NCBI GenBank assembly: GCA_963575745.1
Contig: CAUYUJ010003075.1
Location: 18,436 to 82,435 of the forward strand
Reading direction: 5' to 3'
Source of the DNA: Prorocentrum cordatum
Taxonomy: Eukaryota; Sar; Dinophyceae; Prorocentrales; Prorocentraceae
Length of the DNA stretch: 64,000 nucleotides
Positions within the stretch are counted from its first letter, which is position 1; every line of letters begins with the position of its first letter. The notes beneath the pieces were generated by a model. The model was not told the origin of the DNA and did no database searches. It saw only the letters and a program-made list of their open reading frames with translations. Positions 1 to 9,252 of this stretch are shown here, piece after piece. Both the position numbers and the translations under genes were made by a program.

Positions 1-130
1 ATATCACGGGAAAAAATACTAGAGCTCAAACGAAATGTCAAATTTCGAGAACAAAATTTTCAACCGACCAAAAGTCACCAAAAGGTCCGTCGAGATTTTT
101 CTTGCCAACTAGCTCTCCAGCGCTCCGGAA
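1..130 (-). mobile_element. 5' end of a type F non-autonomous element (F0), cut by the window edge
   Basis: This stretch matches the 5'-proximal region of the intact type F element at 4391-5315: the AT-rich block with 'aaaaaatactagagct', then 'ttttcaaccga', then 'gccaactagctct'. The terminal sequence is not finished here. It breaks off after 'gcgctccgga', where a type E element starts, and resumes in pieces at 526-529, 3471-3491 and 5511-5537. Joined, the four pieces read like the intact tip of F3. The satellite body and 3' hairpin of F0 lie left of the window. Confidence 0.6.
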
Positions 131-525
131 CTGGGCCGGCGGTGACCGTCAACCTAGTCACAGCCTGGAGAACTCGTATGAGCTTCCCACGCCTAAGATT
201 CTTCAGATTCGAAAGAGAGAGCTCCTGGAAGAATTTCTCGAAAACGGGGAAATTTGATTTTTTCGCGTCGACGTGAAGATGGTTCCTCCAAGTGTTTTGA
301 TAGTAAGATTGCGCCTACGGAGCTCATACTAAGACAGAGAGGCCGTCATAGTAGTTTACAGGTGCGAAAAATCTGCTTTCTCAAAATGAATTGTCAAATA
401 TCTTTCAAAAAATTGCAAAACCACCCAAAAGTTATCACTTTGTCCTTTCTGGCCGGGTGGGCCGACTAGCTCCACCCCGCGCCGGAATTCCTCTAGCTCA
501 TCGATGCCGAAGAGCTCTATGAGGT
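131..525 (-). mobile_element. Short type E rolling-circle element (E1), 395 bp
   Basis: The left end (element 3' end) is a degenerate terminal hairpin: GGCGGTGAC pairs with GTCACAGCC with one mismatch. A worn copy of the sub-terminal inverted repeat follows. The right end (element 5' tip) is 'agagctctatgaggt', complementary to that repeat. The AT-rich interior has no coding potential and is shared with 1928-2324, 3492-3835, the 4335-5510 region and 44526-44818. The element is inserted in the 5' tip of F0. It is best read as a non-autonomous derivative that depends on the giant element's Rep-helicase; this is inferred from the shared ends. Confidence 0.7.
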
Positions 526-529
526 ATTA

Positions 530-1927
530 CTGGGCGCCGGCGGTAAACCGTCAACCTTTCTTACCGCCGGGGGACTCGTAGAGCTTCCTGACAGTATATA
601 GTGTGGGAAAAAATCCAGAAAACGACTAGTTTTCAGCCCAAGCAATTTCAGACCTCTCGAGATGACTCTAACAAAAGAACAAACAGTTTCGCAACCCAGT
701 GAGTATCAGACCGAGTTCAGACCTCTCAATGCGACAGGCGGACGCGTCTGATGTCTGCGAATCGACTCATGTGATTACCAGCCCTGCAGCCCCCCTGCAG
801 CCTGAGTTAAGTGCAGAAAACCGAGAGCATCTCTCAGGGTGACTCGAATAATAGAATAGTTTCGCGGACCTGTTTCGAGCAGCAGACCAAGTTCAGAGCT
901 CTCGAATCGACCAACGAACGCGTCTGATGTGTGCAAATCGATTTCAATGACCCACAGCACTGTAGCCCTCCCCCAGCACGAGTTGAGTGCAGGAAAATGA
1001 GAGCACTGTTTACGATGATTCGGACAATACGAATAGTTTTGCGAACCTAGCTCGGGCAGCAGGCCGAGTTCAGAGCTCTCGATACAACAGACACACGCGC
1101 CTGATAATTATCAATCGATTTCTGTAACTACAGGCTCTGTAGCTGCCCTACAGCTCGAGTTGAGTACAGAAAACCGAGAGCGTTTGTGAAGATGACTCGA
1201 ATAATACGAATAGGTTTGCGGACCTAGCTCGGCTAGCAGACCGAGTTCAGACCTATGGATTCAACAGGCGAACGCGCCTGATGATTATGAGTGCGATAGG
1301 TGTGCTTACCAGCACTGTAGCTGCCCTACAGCTCGAGTTAAGTAGAAAATACCGACAACGCGTATCAAGTTGACTCGAATAATACGAATAGGTTTGCGGA
1401 CCTAGCTCGGCTAGCAGACCGAGTTCAGACCTCTGGATTCAACAGGCGAACGCGCCTGATGATTCTGAGTGCGATAGGTGTGCTTACCAGCACTTTAGCT
1501 GCCCTACAGCTCGAGTTAAGTAGAAAATACCGACAACGCGTATCAAATTGACTCGAATAATACGAATAGGTTTCCGGACCTAGCTCGTCTCACAGACCGA
1601 GTTCAGACCTCTGGGTTCAACAGGCGAACGCGCCTGATGATTCTGAGTGCAATAGGTGTGCTTACCAGCTCTGTAGCTGCCCTAGAGCTCGAGTTATGTT
1701 CAGAAAACCGTCAGCGCGTATCAAGATGACTCGAAACGGCCGTTCCCGCCACTGTGCTTTTTGGCCTTCAAAGTTAACCGATCGAGCTGAGATCAAGATG
1801 GCGAGCGGGAATAAGATCGAATATCACGGGAAAAAATACTAGAGCTCTAACGAATTGTCAAATTTCGAGAACAAAATTTTCAACCGAGCAAAAGTCACCA
1901 AAAGTTCCGTCGAGATTTTTCTTGCCA
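530..1927 (-). mobile_element. Type F satellite-bearing rolling-circle element (F1), 5' tip missing
   Basis: It begins with the 3' terminal hairpin (stem CCGGCGGTAA/TTACCGCCGG) preceded by CTGGG, then the sub-terminal repeat ACTCGTAGAGCTTCC, then a satellite array, then the AT-rich 5' domain. The 5' tip is absent, because the next element (1928-2324) starts inside the 5' domain. No protein is encoded. The plan (terminal hairpin, asymmetric inverted repeats, internal tandem repeats) is that of Helentron-associated interspersed elements such as DINE-1. Confidence 0.7.
664..1727 (-). repeat. Six ~177-bp satellite monomers inside F1
   Basis: Using the recurring 'gactcgaataatacg' word as a phase marker, monomers start at 664, 841, 1017, 1194, 1372 and 1550, and the array closes at 1728. 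Periods are 176-178 bp. The monomers at 1194-1549 are almost identical. The first monomers are more diverged and match the first monomers of the other F arrays, so monomer order is conserved between elements. Confidence 0.85.
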
Positions 1928-2324
1928 ATGGCGCTGGCGGTGAACCGTCAACCTGGTCACCGCCGGGAACCTCGTAGAGCTCCTCTCACTAGTAAGGGTG
2001 CAGAGAATCGACACAGAATCAAAAAATGAAGATTTTTCGAAAATCTTGAAATTCGATTTTTTCGATGTTGATATTCGCTCAGTTCCCGGAAGTCAACTCA
2101 TGCAAAATTGCATCGAGAGAGCTGAGCTGCTGTCAGAGAGGAGTTCATATGCCAATGCTCGGCGTAAAAATCTGCTTTTTCAAAATAAATGGTCAAATAT
2201 CTTTCAAATTTTCGCAAAACCACCCAAAAGTTATCACTTTGTCCTTTCTGGCCGGGTCGACCAACTAGCTCCACCCCGCGCCGGAATTCCTCTAGCTCAT
2301 CGATGCCGAAGAGCTCTACGAGGT
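1928..2324 (-). mobile_element. Short type E rolling-circle element (E3), ~397 bp
   Basis: The hairpin stem reads CCGGCGGTGA-type/TCACCGCCGG (here with one change on the left arm, 'gctggcggtga'). The sub-terminal repeat is ACCTCGTAGAGCTC and the right tip is its complement 'gagctctacgaggt'. Length matches E1 within 2 bp. It sits inside the 5' domain of F1. The 27 bp just right of it repeat 1876-1902, so the insertion or a later rearrangement duplicated flanking sequence. Confidence 0.75.
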
Positions 2325-2351
2325 ATTTTCAACCGAGCAAAAGTCACCAAA
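2325..2351. repeat. 27-bp direct duplication of 1876-1902
   Basis: The 27 bases between E3 and F2 are identical to 1876-1902, just left of E3. Rolling-circle elements normally make no target duplication, so this is more likely a repair or recombination scar, or the remnant of another F 5' domain. Confidence 0.7.
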
Positions 2352-3470
2352 CTGGGCGCCGGCGGTAAACCGTCAACCTTTCTTACCGCCGGGGGACTCG
2401 TAGAGCTTCCTGACAATATATAATGTGGAAACGAATTTCAGAGAACGACCAGTTTTTCAGCCCAAGCGATTATGAACCTCCAAAGATGACTCTAACAAAA
2501 CAAACAAATAGTTTTCCAATCGAGCTCGAGTATGAAACCGAGTTCAGACCTCTGAATGCGACAGGCGGACGTGTCTGATGTCTGCGATCGATTTCTGTGA
2601 TAACCAGCTCTGCAGCCCATACAGTATGAGTTAAGTGCAGAAAACCGAGAGTACCTCTCAGGATGACTCAAATAATACAACAGTTTCGCAGATTTCGTTC
2701 GAGCAGCAGACCGAGTTTCGAGCGATCGGTTCGACGAACGGACGCTCCTGATGTCTCGAAATCGATTCCTGTGACCAGCAGAGCTATAGCCCTCCCCCAG
2801 CACGATTTATGTACAGAAAACCGAGAGCACTTCTCAAGATGACTCGAACAATACGAATGGGTTCGCGAATCTTGCTCGGGGAGAAGGCCGATTTCAGAGC
2901 TCTTGATGCAACAGACGAACGCGCCTGATAATTCTCAATCGATTTCTGTTAGTATGAGCTCTGTGGCTGCCCTATAGATCGAGTTAAGTACGAAAAACCG
3001 AGAGCGTCTGCTACAATGACTCGAATAATACGAATAGGTTTGCGACCCTAGCTCGGCTAGCAGACCGAGTTCAGACCTCTGGATTCAACAGGCGAACGCG
3101 CCTGATCATTCTGAACGCATTAGCTGTGCTGACCAGCTCTGTAGGTGTCCTGGAGCTCGAGTTATCTTGAGAAAACCGACAGCGCCTATCAAGATGACTC
3201 GAAACGGTCGTTCCCGCCTGCCTGCTTTTTGGCCTTCAAAGTTACCCGATCGAGCTGAGATCAAGATGGCGAGCGGGAATAAGATCGAATATCATGGGAA
3301 AAAATACTAGAGCTCTAACGAATTGTCAAATTTCGAGAACAAAATTTTCAACCGACCAAAAGTAGCAACCCGCTGCCATTGGAGTTATAATGTTCGATCA
3401 AGAGGTCTGACGCGCCGGAATTTACTCTTAAGCTTTCCAGCTATAATAGCTTAAGGGAAGCCTACGAGTT
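2352..3470 (-). mobile_element. Type F satellite-bearing rolling-circle element (F2), ~1.12 kb
   Basis: The left end is CTGGG plus the TAA/TTA-type hairpin and the ACTCGTAGAGCTTCC sub-terminal repeat. The right end is the complementary tip 'gggaagcctacgagtt', with one base lost. A small palindromic block (CTTAAGCT...AGCTTAAG) precedes the tip. The left junction lies in 'caccaaa', a sequence that elsewhere continues 'agttccg', consistent with insertion between two A's (two T's on the element strand). No ORF of interest. Confidence 0.7.
2488..3195 (-). repeat. Four ~177-bp satellite monomers inside F2
   Basis: Phase markers at 2488, 2665, 2841, 3018 and closing 3196 give periods of 176-178 bp. 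Monomers align to the first, second and last positions of the F1 array, so F2 has lost units relative to F1. Confidence 0.85.
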
Positions 3471-3491
3471 TCTCTTAGCTTCCAGCTATAA
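3471..3491 (-). mobile_element. Fragment of the F0 5' tip
   Basis: These 21 bases match the stretch of the F3 tip immediately after the 'atta' found at 526-529. The tip is interrupted again after 'ctataa' by the composite type E insertion. Confidence 0.6.
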
Positions 3492-3835
3492 CTGGCGCCG
3501 GCGGTGAACCGTCAACCTGGTCACCGCCGGGAACCTTGTAGAGCTCCTTGAATCCGTGAGAAAGCTCAGCATCAAAGCGGGAGCTTTTGGGAGCTTTTCT
3601 ACAAAAACTTCAAGTTGAGATTTTTTCGGAGTCAACATGAAGTCGGTTCCTTCAAGTGAACTGGTACTGAAAATGACTCTAGATGGCCGAGCTGATCAGG
3701 GAACGAAGTTTATATCTCAATGCTCGGAGTAAAAATCTGCTTTTTCAAAATGAATTGTCAAATATCTTTCAAAAAAATTGCAAAACCACCCAAAAGTTGT
3801 CACATTGTCCGCCTCGGCCGGCTGGACCAAAGTTC

Positions 3836-4330
3836 TCACTCCCAGCGAAGCTATTCATATGAAGTCTCGCGCTCTCAGTGAGAGCGCGAGACCATTCTGC
3901 GTCGACAAAAATGCACCAGAACTCTCTGGGTCACCCATAGATGGATATAAATTAGAAAAAAAATCATCCGACACAAAAAATACAAAATTGTACAAATCGA
4001 TATTTTCATTGATTTTGAAAACTCTAATCAATTTGGGCACTCTCGAGGCTCCCATTCGATGTCTCGCATGTCGCTACTTCGATTGGAATGTACCTGGCAT
4101 GCATAGCATGCACTCAGCTCGAGTTATCATCGAAACACCGTTCGCAACACGCATACATAGAGACAGTATTTCGAGCATAATTCCTGACTCAGCCATTTCT
4201 AGGAACTCTCGAGCTTCCAGTGTGACGCGCCAGATCATTCTGCATCGACTGGTGTGCGTGAGAGGTCTGTAGCTTGCTGACAGCTCGAGTTAAGTAAAGC
4301 CAACCATCGTCACCTGCCAAACTGCAACTG
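3836..4330. repeat. Degenerate satellite-like stretch with a perfect palindrome
   Basis: Two blocks, around 4060-4140 and 4200-4310, weakly match the ~177-bp monomer ('cagatcattctgcatcg', 'cagctcgagttaagta'). At 3864-3892 there is a perfect 14-bp inverted repeat around one central base. Short open frames occur on both strands, but none has a recognisable product. Confidence 0.45.
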
Positions 4331-4390
4331 CAGGCAAAGTCGGTTCCTGCAAGTCTTTTGACAGTAATATTGCCCCTAGAGCCCTGAAAA

Positions 4391-5315
4391 CTGGGCGCCG
4401 GCGGTAAACCGTCAACCTTTCTTACCGCCGGGGGACTCGTAGAGCTTCCTGACAATATATAATGTGGAAACGAATTTCAGAGAACAACCAGTTTTCGCTT
4501 ATGAACCTCCAAAGATGACTCTAACAAAAACAGTTTCGCAGATTTCGTTCGAGCAGCAGACTGAGTTTCGAGCGATCGGTTCGACGAACGGACGCGCCTA
4601 ATGTCTCGAAATCGATTCCTGTGACCAGCAGAGCTATAGCCCTCCCCCAGCACGATTTATGTACAGAAAACCGAGAGCACTTCTCAAGATGACTCGAACA
4701 ATACGAATAGGTTTGCGAACCTAGCTCGGAGAGGAGGCCGATTTCAGAGCTCTTGATGCAACAGACGAACGCGTCTCATAAGTCTCAATCGATTTCTGTT
4801 AGTATGAGCCCTGTGGCTGCCCTATAGATCGAGTTAAGTACAAAAAACCGAGAGCGTCTGCTACAATGACTCGAATAATACGAATAGGTTTGCGACCCTA
4901 GCTCGGCTAGCAGACCGAGTTCAGACCTCTGGATTCAACAGGCGAACGCGCCTGATCATTCTGAACGCATTAGCTGTGCTGACCAGCTCTGTAGTTGTCC
5001 TGAAGCTCGAGTTATCTTGAGAAAACCGACAGCGCATATCAAGATGACTCGAAACGGCCGATCCCGCCAGAGTGCTTTTTGGCCTTCAAAGTTACCGATC
5101 GAGCTGAGATCAAGATGGAGAGCGGGAATAAGATCGAATATCACGGGAAAAAATACTAGAGCTCTAACGAATGGTCAAATTTCGAGAACGAAATTTTCAA
5201 CCGAGCAAAAGTCATCAAAAGTTCCGTCGAGATTTTTCGAGCCAACTAGCTCTGGGACGCGCCGGAATTACTCTTAGCTTCCAGCTATAACTAGCTAAGG
5301 GAAGCTCTACGAGTT
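4391..5315 (-). mobile_element. Intact type F element (F3), ~925 bp
   Basis: This is the best preserved type F copy. It has a left CTGGG plus hairpin, the sub-terminal ACTCGTAGAGCTTCC, three satellite monomers, the AT-rich 5' domain, a CTTAGCT/AGCTAAG hairpin, and a right tip carrying GGAAGCTCTACGAGT, the exact complement of the sub-terminal repeat. Left flank '...gccctgaaa' and right flank 'attttaccagcaggtgcg' rejoin into type E interior sequence as in E1, which defines both boundaries. Confidence 0.8.
4517..5044 (-). repeat. Three ~177-bp satellite monomers inside F3
   Basis: Markers fall at 4517, 4691 and 4868, closing at 5045. The first unit is a hybrid: it starts like the first monomer of F2 and continues like the second. 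That is the signature of one unit lost by unequal exchange. Confidence 0.8.
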
Positions 5316-5510
5316 ATTTTACCAGCAGGTGCGCCATAGCTTACTGTATGTGAGGAAAATCCGTTTTCTGAAAACGAATTGTCAAATCTTGCACAAAGTT
5401 TCAAAAACCGACCCCAGATTAACACATTGTCTCTTTTGGTCGGGTCGGCCAACTAGCCACCCTGCGCCCGAATTCCTCTTAGCTCATCTCGTCGAAGAGC
5501 TCTACGAGGT

Positions 5511-5537
5511 ACTAGCTAAGGGAAGCTCTACGAGTTA
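5511..5537 (-). mobile_element. Terminal fragment of the F0 5' tip
   Basis: It resumes at 'actagctaag' and runs to the tip 'gctctacgagtt', completing the terminal sequence begun at 1-130. The next element (F4) starts directly beyond it, sharing the flanking A. Confidence 0.65.
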
Positions 5538-6686
5538 CTGGGCGCCGGCGGTAAACCGTCAACCTTCTTACCGCCGGGGGACTCGTAGAGCTTCCTGACA
5601 ATATATACTGTATGGAAAGACTTCAAAGAACGACTATCTTTGAAGCCCAAGCGATTTGAGACCTCTCAAGATAACGCTAACAAAAAAAACACACAGTTTC
5701 GCAACCCAGTTCGAGTATCAAACCGAGTTCAGACCTCTGAATACGACAGGCGGGCGCGTCTGATGTCTGCGAATCCACTCATGTGATTTCCAGCCCTAAA
5801 GTCCCCCTACAGCCCGAGTTAAGTGCAGAAAACTGACAGCATCGACTCGAATAATATAATAGTTTTGCGAACCTAGTTCGAGCAGCAGACGAGTTCCGAG
5901 CTCTGGGATCGACCGAAAGACGCGCCTGATGTGTGCAAATCGATATATGTGACCCGCGGCACTGTAGCCCTCCCCCAGCACGAGTTCAGTGCAGAGAATT
6001 GAGAGCACTTCTCAAGAACATTCAGACAATACGAATAGTGGCGCGAACCTAGCTCGGGCAGCAGGCCGAGTTGAGGGCTCTCGCTTCAATAGACAAACGC
6101 GACTGATGATTTCCCATCCATGTCTGTCACAGTGAGCCTTCTAGCTGCCCTACAGCTCGAATTAAGTACAGAAAACCAAGAGCGTCTATCAAGATGACTT
6201 GAATAATACGAATAGGTTTGCAGACCTAGCTCGGCTAGCAGACCGAGTTTAGACCTGTGGATTCAACAGGCGAACGCGTCTGATCATTCTGAGTGAGATA
6301 GGAGTGCTTACTAGCACTGTAGCTGTTCTACAGCTCGAGTTGAGTAGAAAATACCGATAACGCGTATCAAGTTCACTCAAATAATACAAACAGGTTTGCG
6401 GACCTAGCTCGGCTGACAGACCGAGTTCAGACCTCTGGGTTGAACAGACGAACGTGCCTGATCATTCTGCATGCGTTAGCTGTGCTTACCAGCTCTGTAG
6501 CTGCCCTAGAGCTCGAGTTATGTTCAGAAAACCGTCAGCGCATATCAAAATGACTCGAAACGGCCGTTCCCGCCACTGTGCTTTTTGGCCTTTAAAGTTG
6601 CCCGATCGAGCTGAGATTAAGATGGAGAGCGGGAATAAGATCGAATATTACGGAAAAAAATACTAGAGCTCTAACGAATGGTCAAA
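5538..6686 (-). mobile_element. Type F element (F4), interrupted by the giant element
   Basis: The left end is CTGGG plus the hairpin (one T shorter in the loop than its relatives) and ACTCGTAGAGCTTCC. Satellite monomers and the AT-rich 5' domain follow, up to 'gaatggtcaaa'. The equivalent sequence in other F copies continues 'tttcgagaac'. Here giant copy 1 begins instead. The remaining 5' tip of F4 is not found in the window. Confidence 0.7.
5673..6551 (-). repeat. Five ~176-bp satellite monomers inside F4
   Basis: Units start near 5673, 5844, 6020, 6196 and 6374 and close at 6552. The first unit is shortened to 171 bp. Monomer order parallels F1. Confidence 0.8.
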
Positions 6687-6745
6687 CTGGCGCCGGCGGT
6701 AAACCGTCAACCTGGTTACCGCCGGGGACCTCGTAGAGCTCCTCG
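6687..6745 (-). other. 3'-terminal hairpin and sub-terminal inverted repeat of copy 1
   Basis: The stem CCGGCGGTAA/TTACCGCCGG lies 7 bases inside the end CTGGCGC and is followed by ACCTCGTAGAGCTC. In Helitrons such a hairpin next to the 3' end acts in termination of rolling-circle transfer. Here it is the best conserved sequence shared by all elements in the window. Confidence 0.85.
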
Positions 6746-7149
6746 CACCCTCGAGAGTGCTCGGAAAAAAAGCAGAGAGCTTCAGATATGATCTTCTTAA
6801 ACATTTCAAACAAGGTATTTCCTATGTCCCCATCCGACCCTGAAAGTGTTCGGCGCGAGGTCGAGAAACCGAGTAGCGAAGATGCATTCACACATACAAG
6901 CACACGCACACACGAGCACAAACGAGCAAATACAGACACACAACAGACACGCAACACACCTAAAAACACAGACATACAGAGAAACATGAAACCACGCGTA
7001 GGACAGTATGCGAACACACACACACACACACATACACACTCACGCACACACAGACACGCACGCACGCACGCGTTCACACATAATCATATATATATATGTA
7101 TGTATACATACATACATACATACACACAGGCGCACACACCCCTACACAC

Positions 7150-7345
7150 AAGCCGCCCACGCGCGCCTCGCCCCCCGCCCTCTCCGCCGGCGCTCCGGAG
7201 GAGGGAGGCGCTGCGCCATTCCGGGGCAGGCCCTCCCCCCACTCCACCCACTCCGCCCCCGCGGCGCGCCCGAGGCAGGGGAGAGAGAGAGAGAGAGAGA
7301 AAAAGGGGGGGGGGCGCGCGGACCACGGCGCCACCGAGGGCGCGC
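7150..7345. repeat. GC-rich island 1 (copy 1), divergent
   Basis: It carries GGCGCTCCGG at 7189, but the partner arm is changed to 'gcggcgcgcc', so the long stem is imperfect. An (AG)n run at 7281-7302 and poly-G follow. Confidence 0.7.
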
Positions 7346-7820
7346 GCGCGCACACGCACGCGCACGCACGCACACAGAATCACACACGAGCACAGACACA
7401 AACACACATCCACACGCGCGCGCATACTCATCCACGCGCGCCCATTCATGCGCGCGCACTCCACACGCACGCCCATACCCACACACACACACACAGACGC
7501 ACGCACACACACACACACACGCACACATACCAAACACACGCGCACCCACTCATACAAACAGAAACACACGCAAACGGAAAAGCACACACACACACACACA
7601 CGCACGAACACACAGGCACACGCGCACACACACACACACACGCACACGCACCAGACACACACACGCACCAGACACACGAACGCAATCGCGAACACCCACA
7701 GAAAAGACGCACTGAGAACAGAGACAGTCACACAAGCAAACGCACACACACACGCACAAACGAACACACTTACAACCACACCCACGTCACACGAACGAAC
7801 ACATACAAACACACGCACGA

Positions 7821-7972
7821 GCCCCCCCCCGACCCCCTCCCGGCGCTCCGGAGGGGGGAGGCACCGCCCCATCTTGGGGCCGGCCCTCCCCCCACTCAAA
7901 CCACTCCGCCCTCGCGGGGCGCCGGAGGAAGGGGGAGGGGGAGCGCGGGGTTGCGAGCGCCGCGCGCGCACA
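7821..7972. repeat. GC-rich island 2 (copy 1)
   Basis: The left arm is at 7842-7850. The right arm reads CGGGGCGCC, leaving one mismatch. The inner CCCCA-TCT-TGGGG hairpin is intact. Confidence 0.75.
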
Positions 7973-8021
7973 CACACACGCACTGACACACACACGCACA
8001 CACACACGCATACACACGCGC

Positions 8022-8095
<74 letters not shown>

Positions 8096-9078
8096 CGACA
8101 GAAAGACAGAGAGACAGACAGACACACAGACAGACAGACAGACAGACAGACAGAGACAGACAGACAGACAGACAGACACACAGACACACAGACACACAGA
8201 CACACAGACAGACAGACAGACAGACACACACACACACAGGCATACAGACACACAGACACACAGACACACAGACACAAAGACACACGGACACACAGACACA
8301 CAGGCAACCAGACACACAGACACACAGACACACAGACACACAGACACACAGACAGACAGACACACAGACAGACAGACACACACACAGACACACAAACACA
8401 GAGACCCACAGACACAGACACACAGACACACAGACACACGGACACACGGACACACAGACAACACACACACAGACAGACAGACACACGGCCATACAGACAC
8501 AAACACACGGACACACAGACACACAGACACACAGACACAGGCACACAGACACACAGACACACAGACACACAGACACAAAGACACACAGACACACAGACAC
8601 ACGGACACATAGACACAGACACACAGACACACAGACACACAGACACACAGAAACACAGACACGTAGACACACAGACACACAGACATACAGACACACAAAT
8701 ACACAGACACACAGGCACACAGACACTCAAGCACACAGACACACAGAGCACCAGATTCACAGACACACAGACACACAGACACACAGACACACGGACACAC
8801 AGACACGCAGACACCCAGACACGCAGACACGCAGACACACCAACACACAGACACGCAGACACACGGACACATAGACACGCAGGCACAAAGGCACACAGGC
8901 ACACAGACACACAGACACCCAGACAACCAGACACACAGACACACAGACAAACAAATACACAGACACACTGACACACTGACACACTGACACACAGACGCAC
9001 AAAAACACGGACACACAGACACACAGACACATAGACACACAGACACATAGACACACAGACACACTGACTGGCAGACAG

Positions 9079-9252
9079 AGCCCCCCCCCCACCCACCCAC
9101 CACACCCCCTTCCGGCGCTCCGGAGGGGGGAGGCACCGCCCCATTTTGGGGCCGGCCCTCCCTCCACTCCAACCACTCCGCCCTCGCGGAGCGCCCGAGA
9201 AAGGGGAAGGGCGGGGGGGGGGCCAGCACGGGGCTGCCAGCGCCGCGCGCGC
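9079..9252. repeat. GC-rich island 3 (copy 1), type A
   Basis: The perfect arms GGCGCTCCG (9114-9122) and CGGAGCGCC (9187-9195) enclose an inner CCCCA/TGGGG hairpin. The island ends in a CG/CA alternating tract. It is followed by the type A word 'agacaacacagacagatcc'. Confidence 0.85.

Larger units (their letters stand above)
3492..5510 (-). mobile_element. Composite type E insertion containing F3 (E4)
   Basis: The left end at 3492 has a full type E hairpin with the GA/TC stem pair. The right end at 5510 is the perfect type E tip 'gagctctacgaggt'. Immediately right of it the host F0 tip resumes exactly where it stopped at 3491, so the block behaves as one insertion. Internally it is a mosaic: an almost complete E element (3492-3835, right tip lost), degenerate satellite-like sequence (3836-4330), and the right two-thirds of another E element (4335-4390 plus 5316-5510) split by the type F element F3. 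Confidence 0.6.

Noticed and set aside
664-1727. CRISPR-like regular repeats
   Set aside because: The repeated unit is the whole ~177-bp monomer with no unique spacers, and the context is eukaryotic transposons.
3778-4272. 164-codon frame as a host gene
   Set aside because: It spans an E element end, a palindrome and decayed satellite; no domain and no homologous frame in the sister copies.
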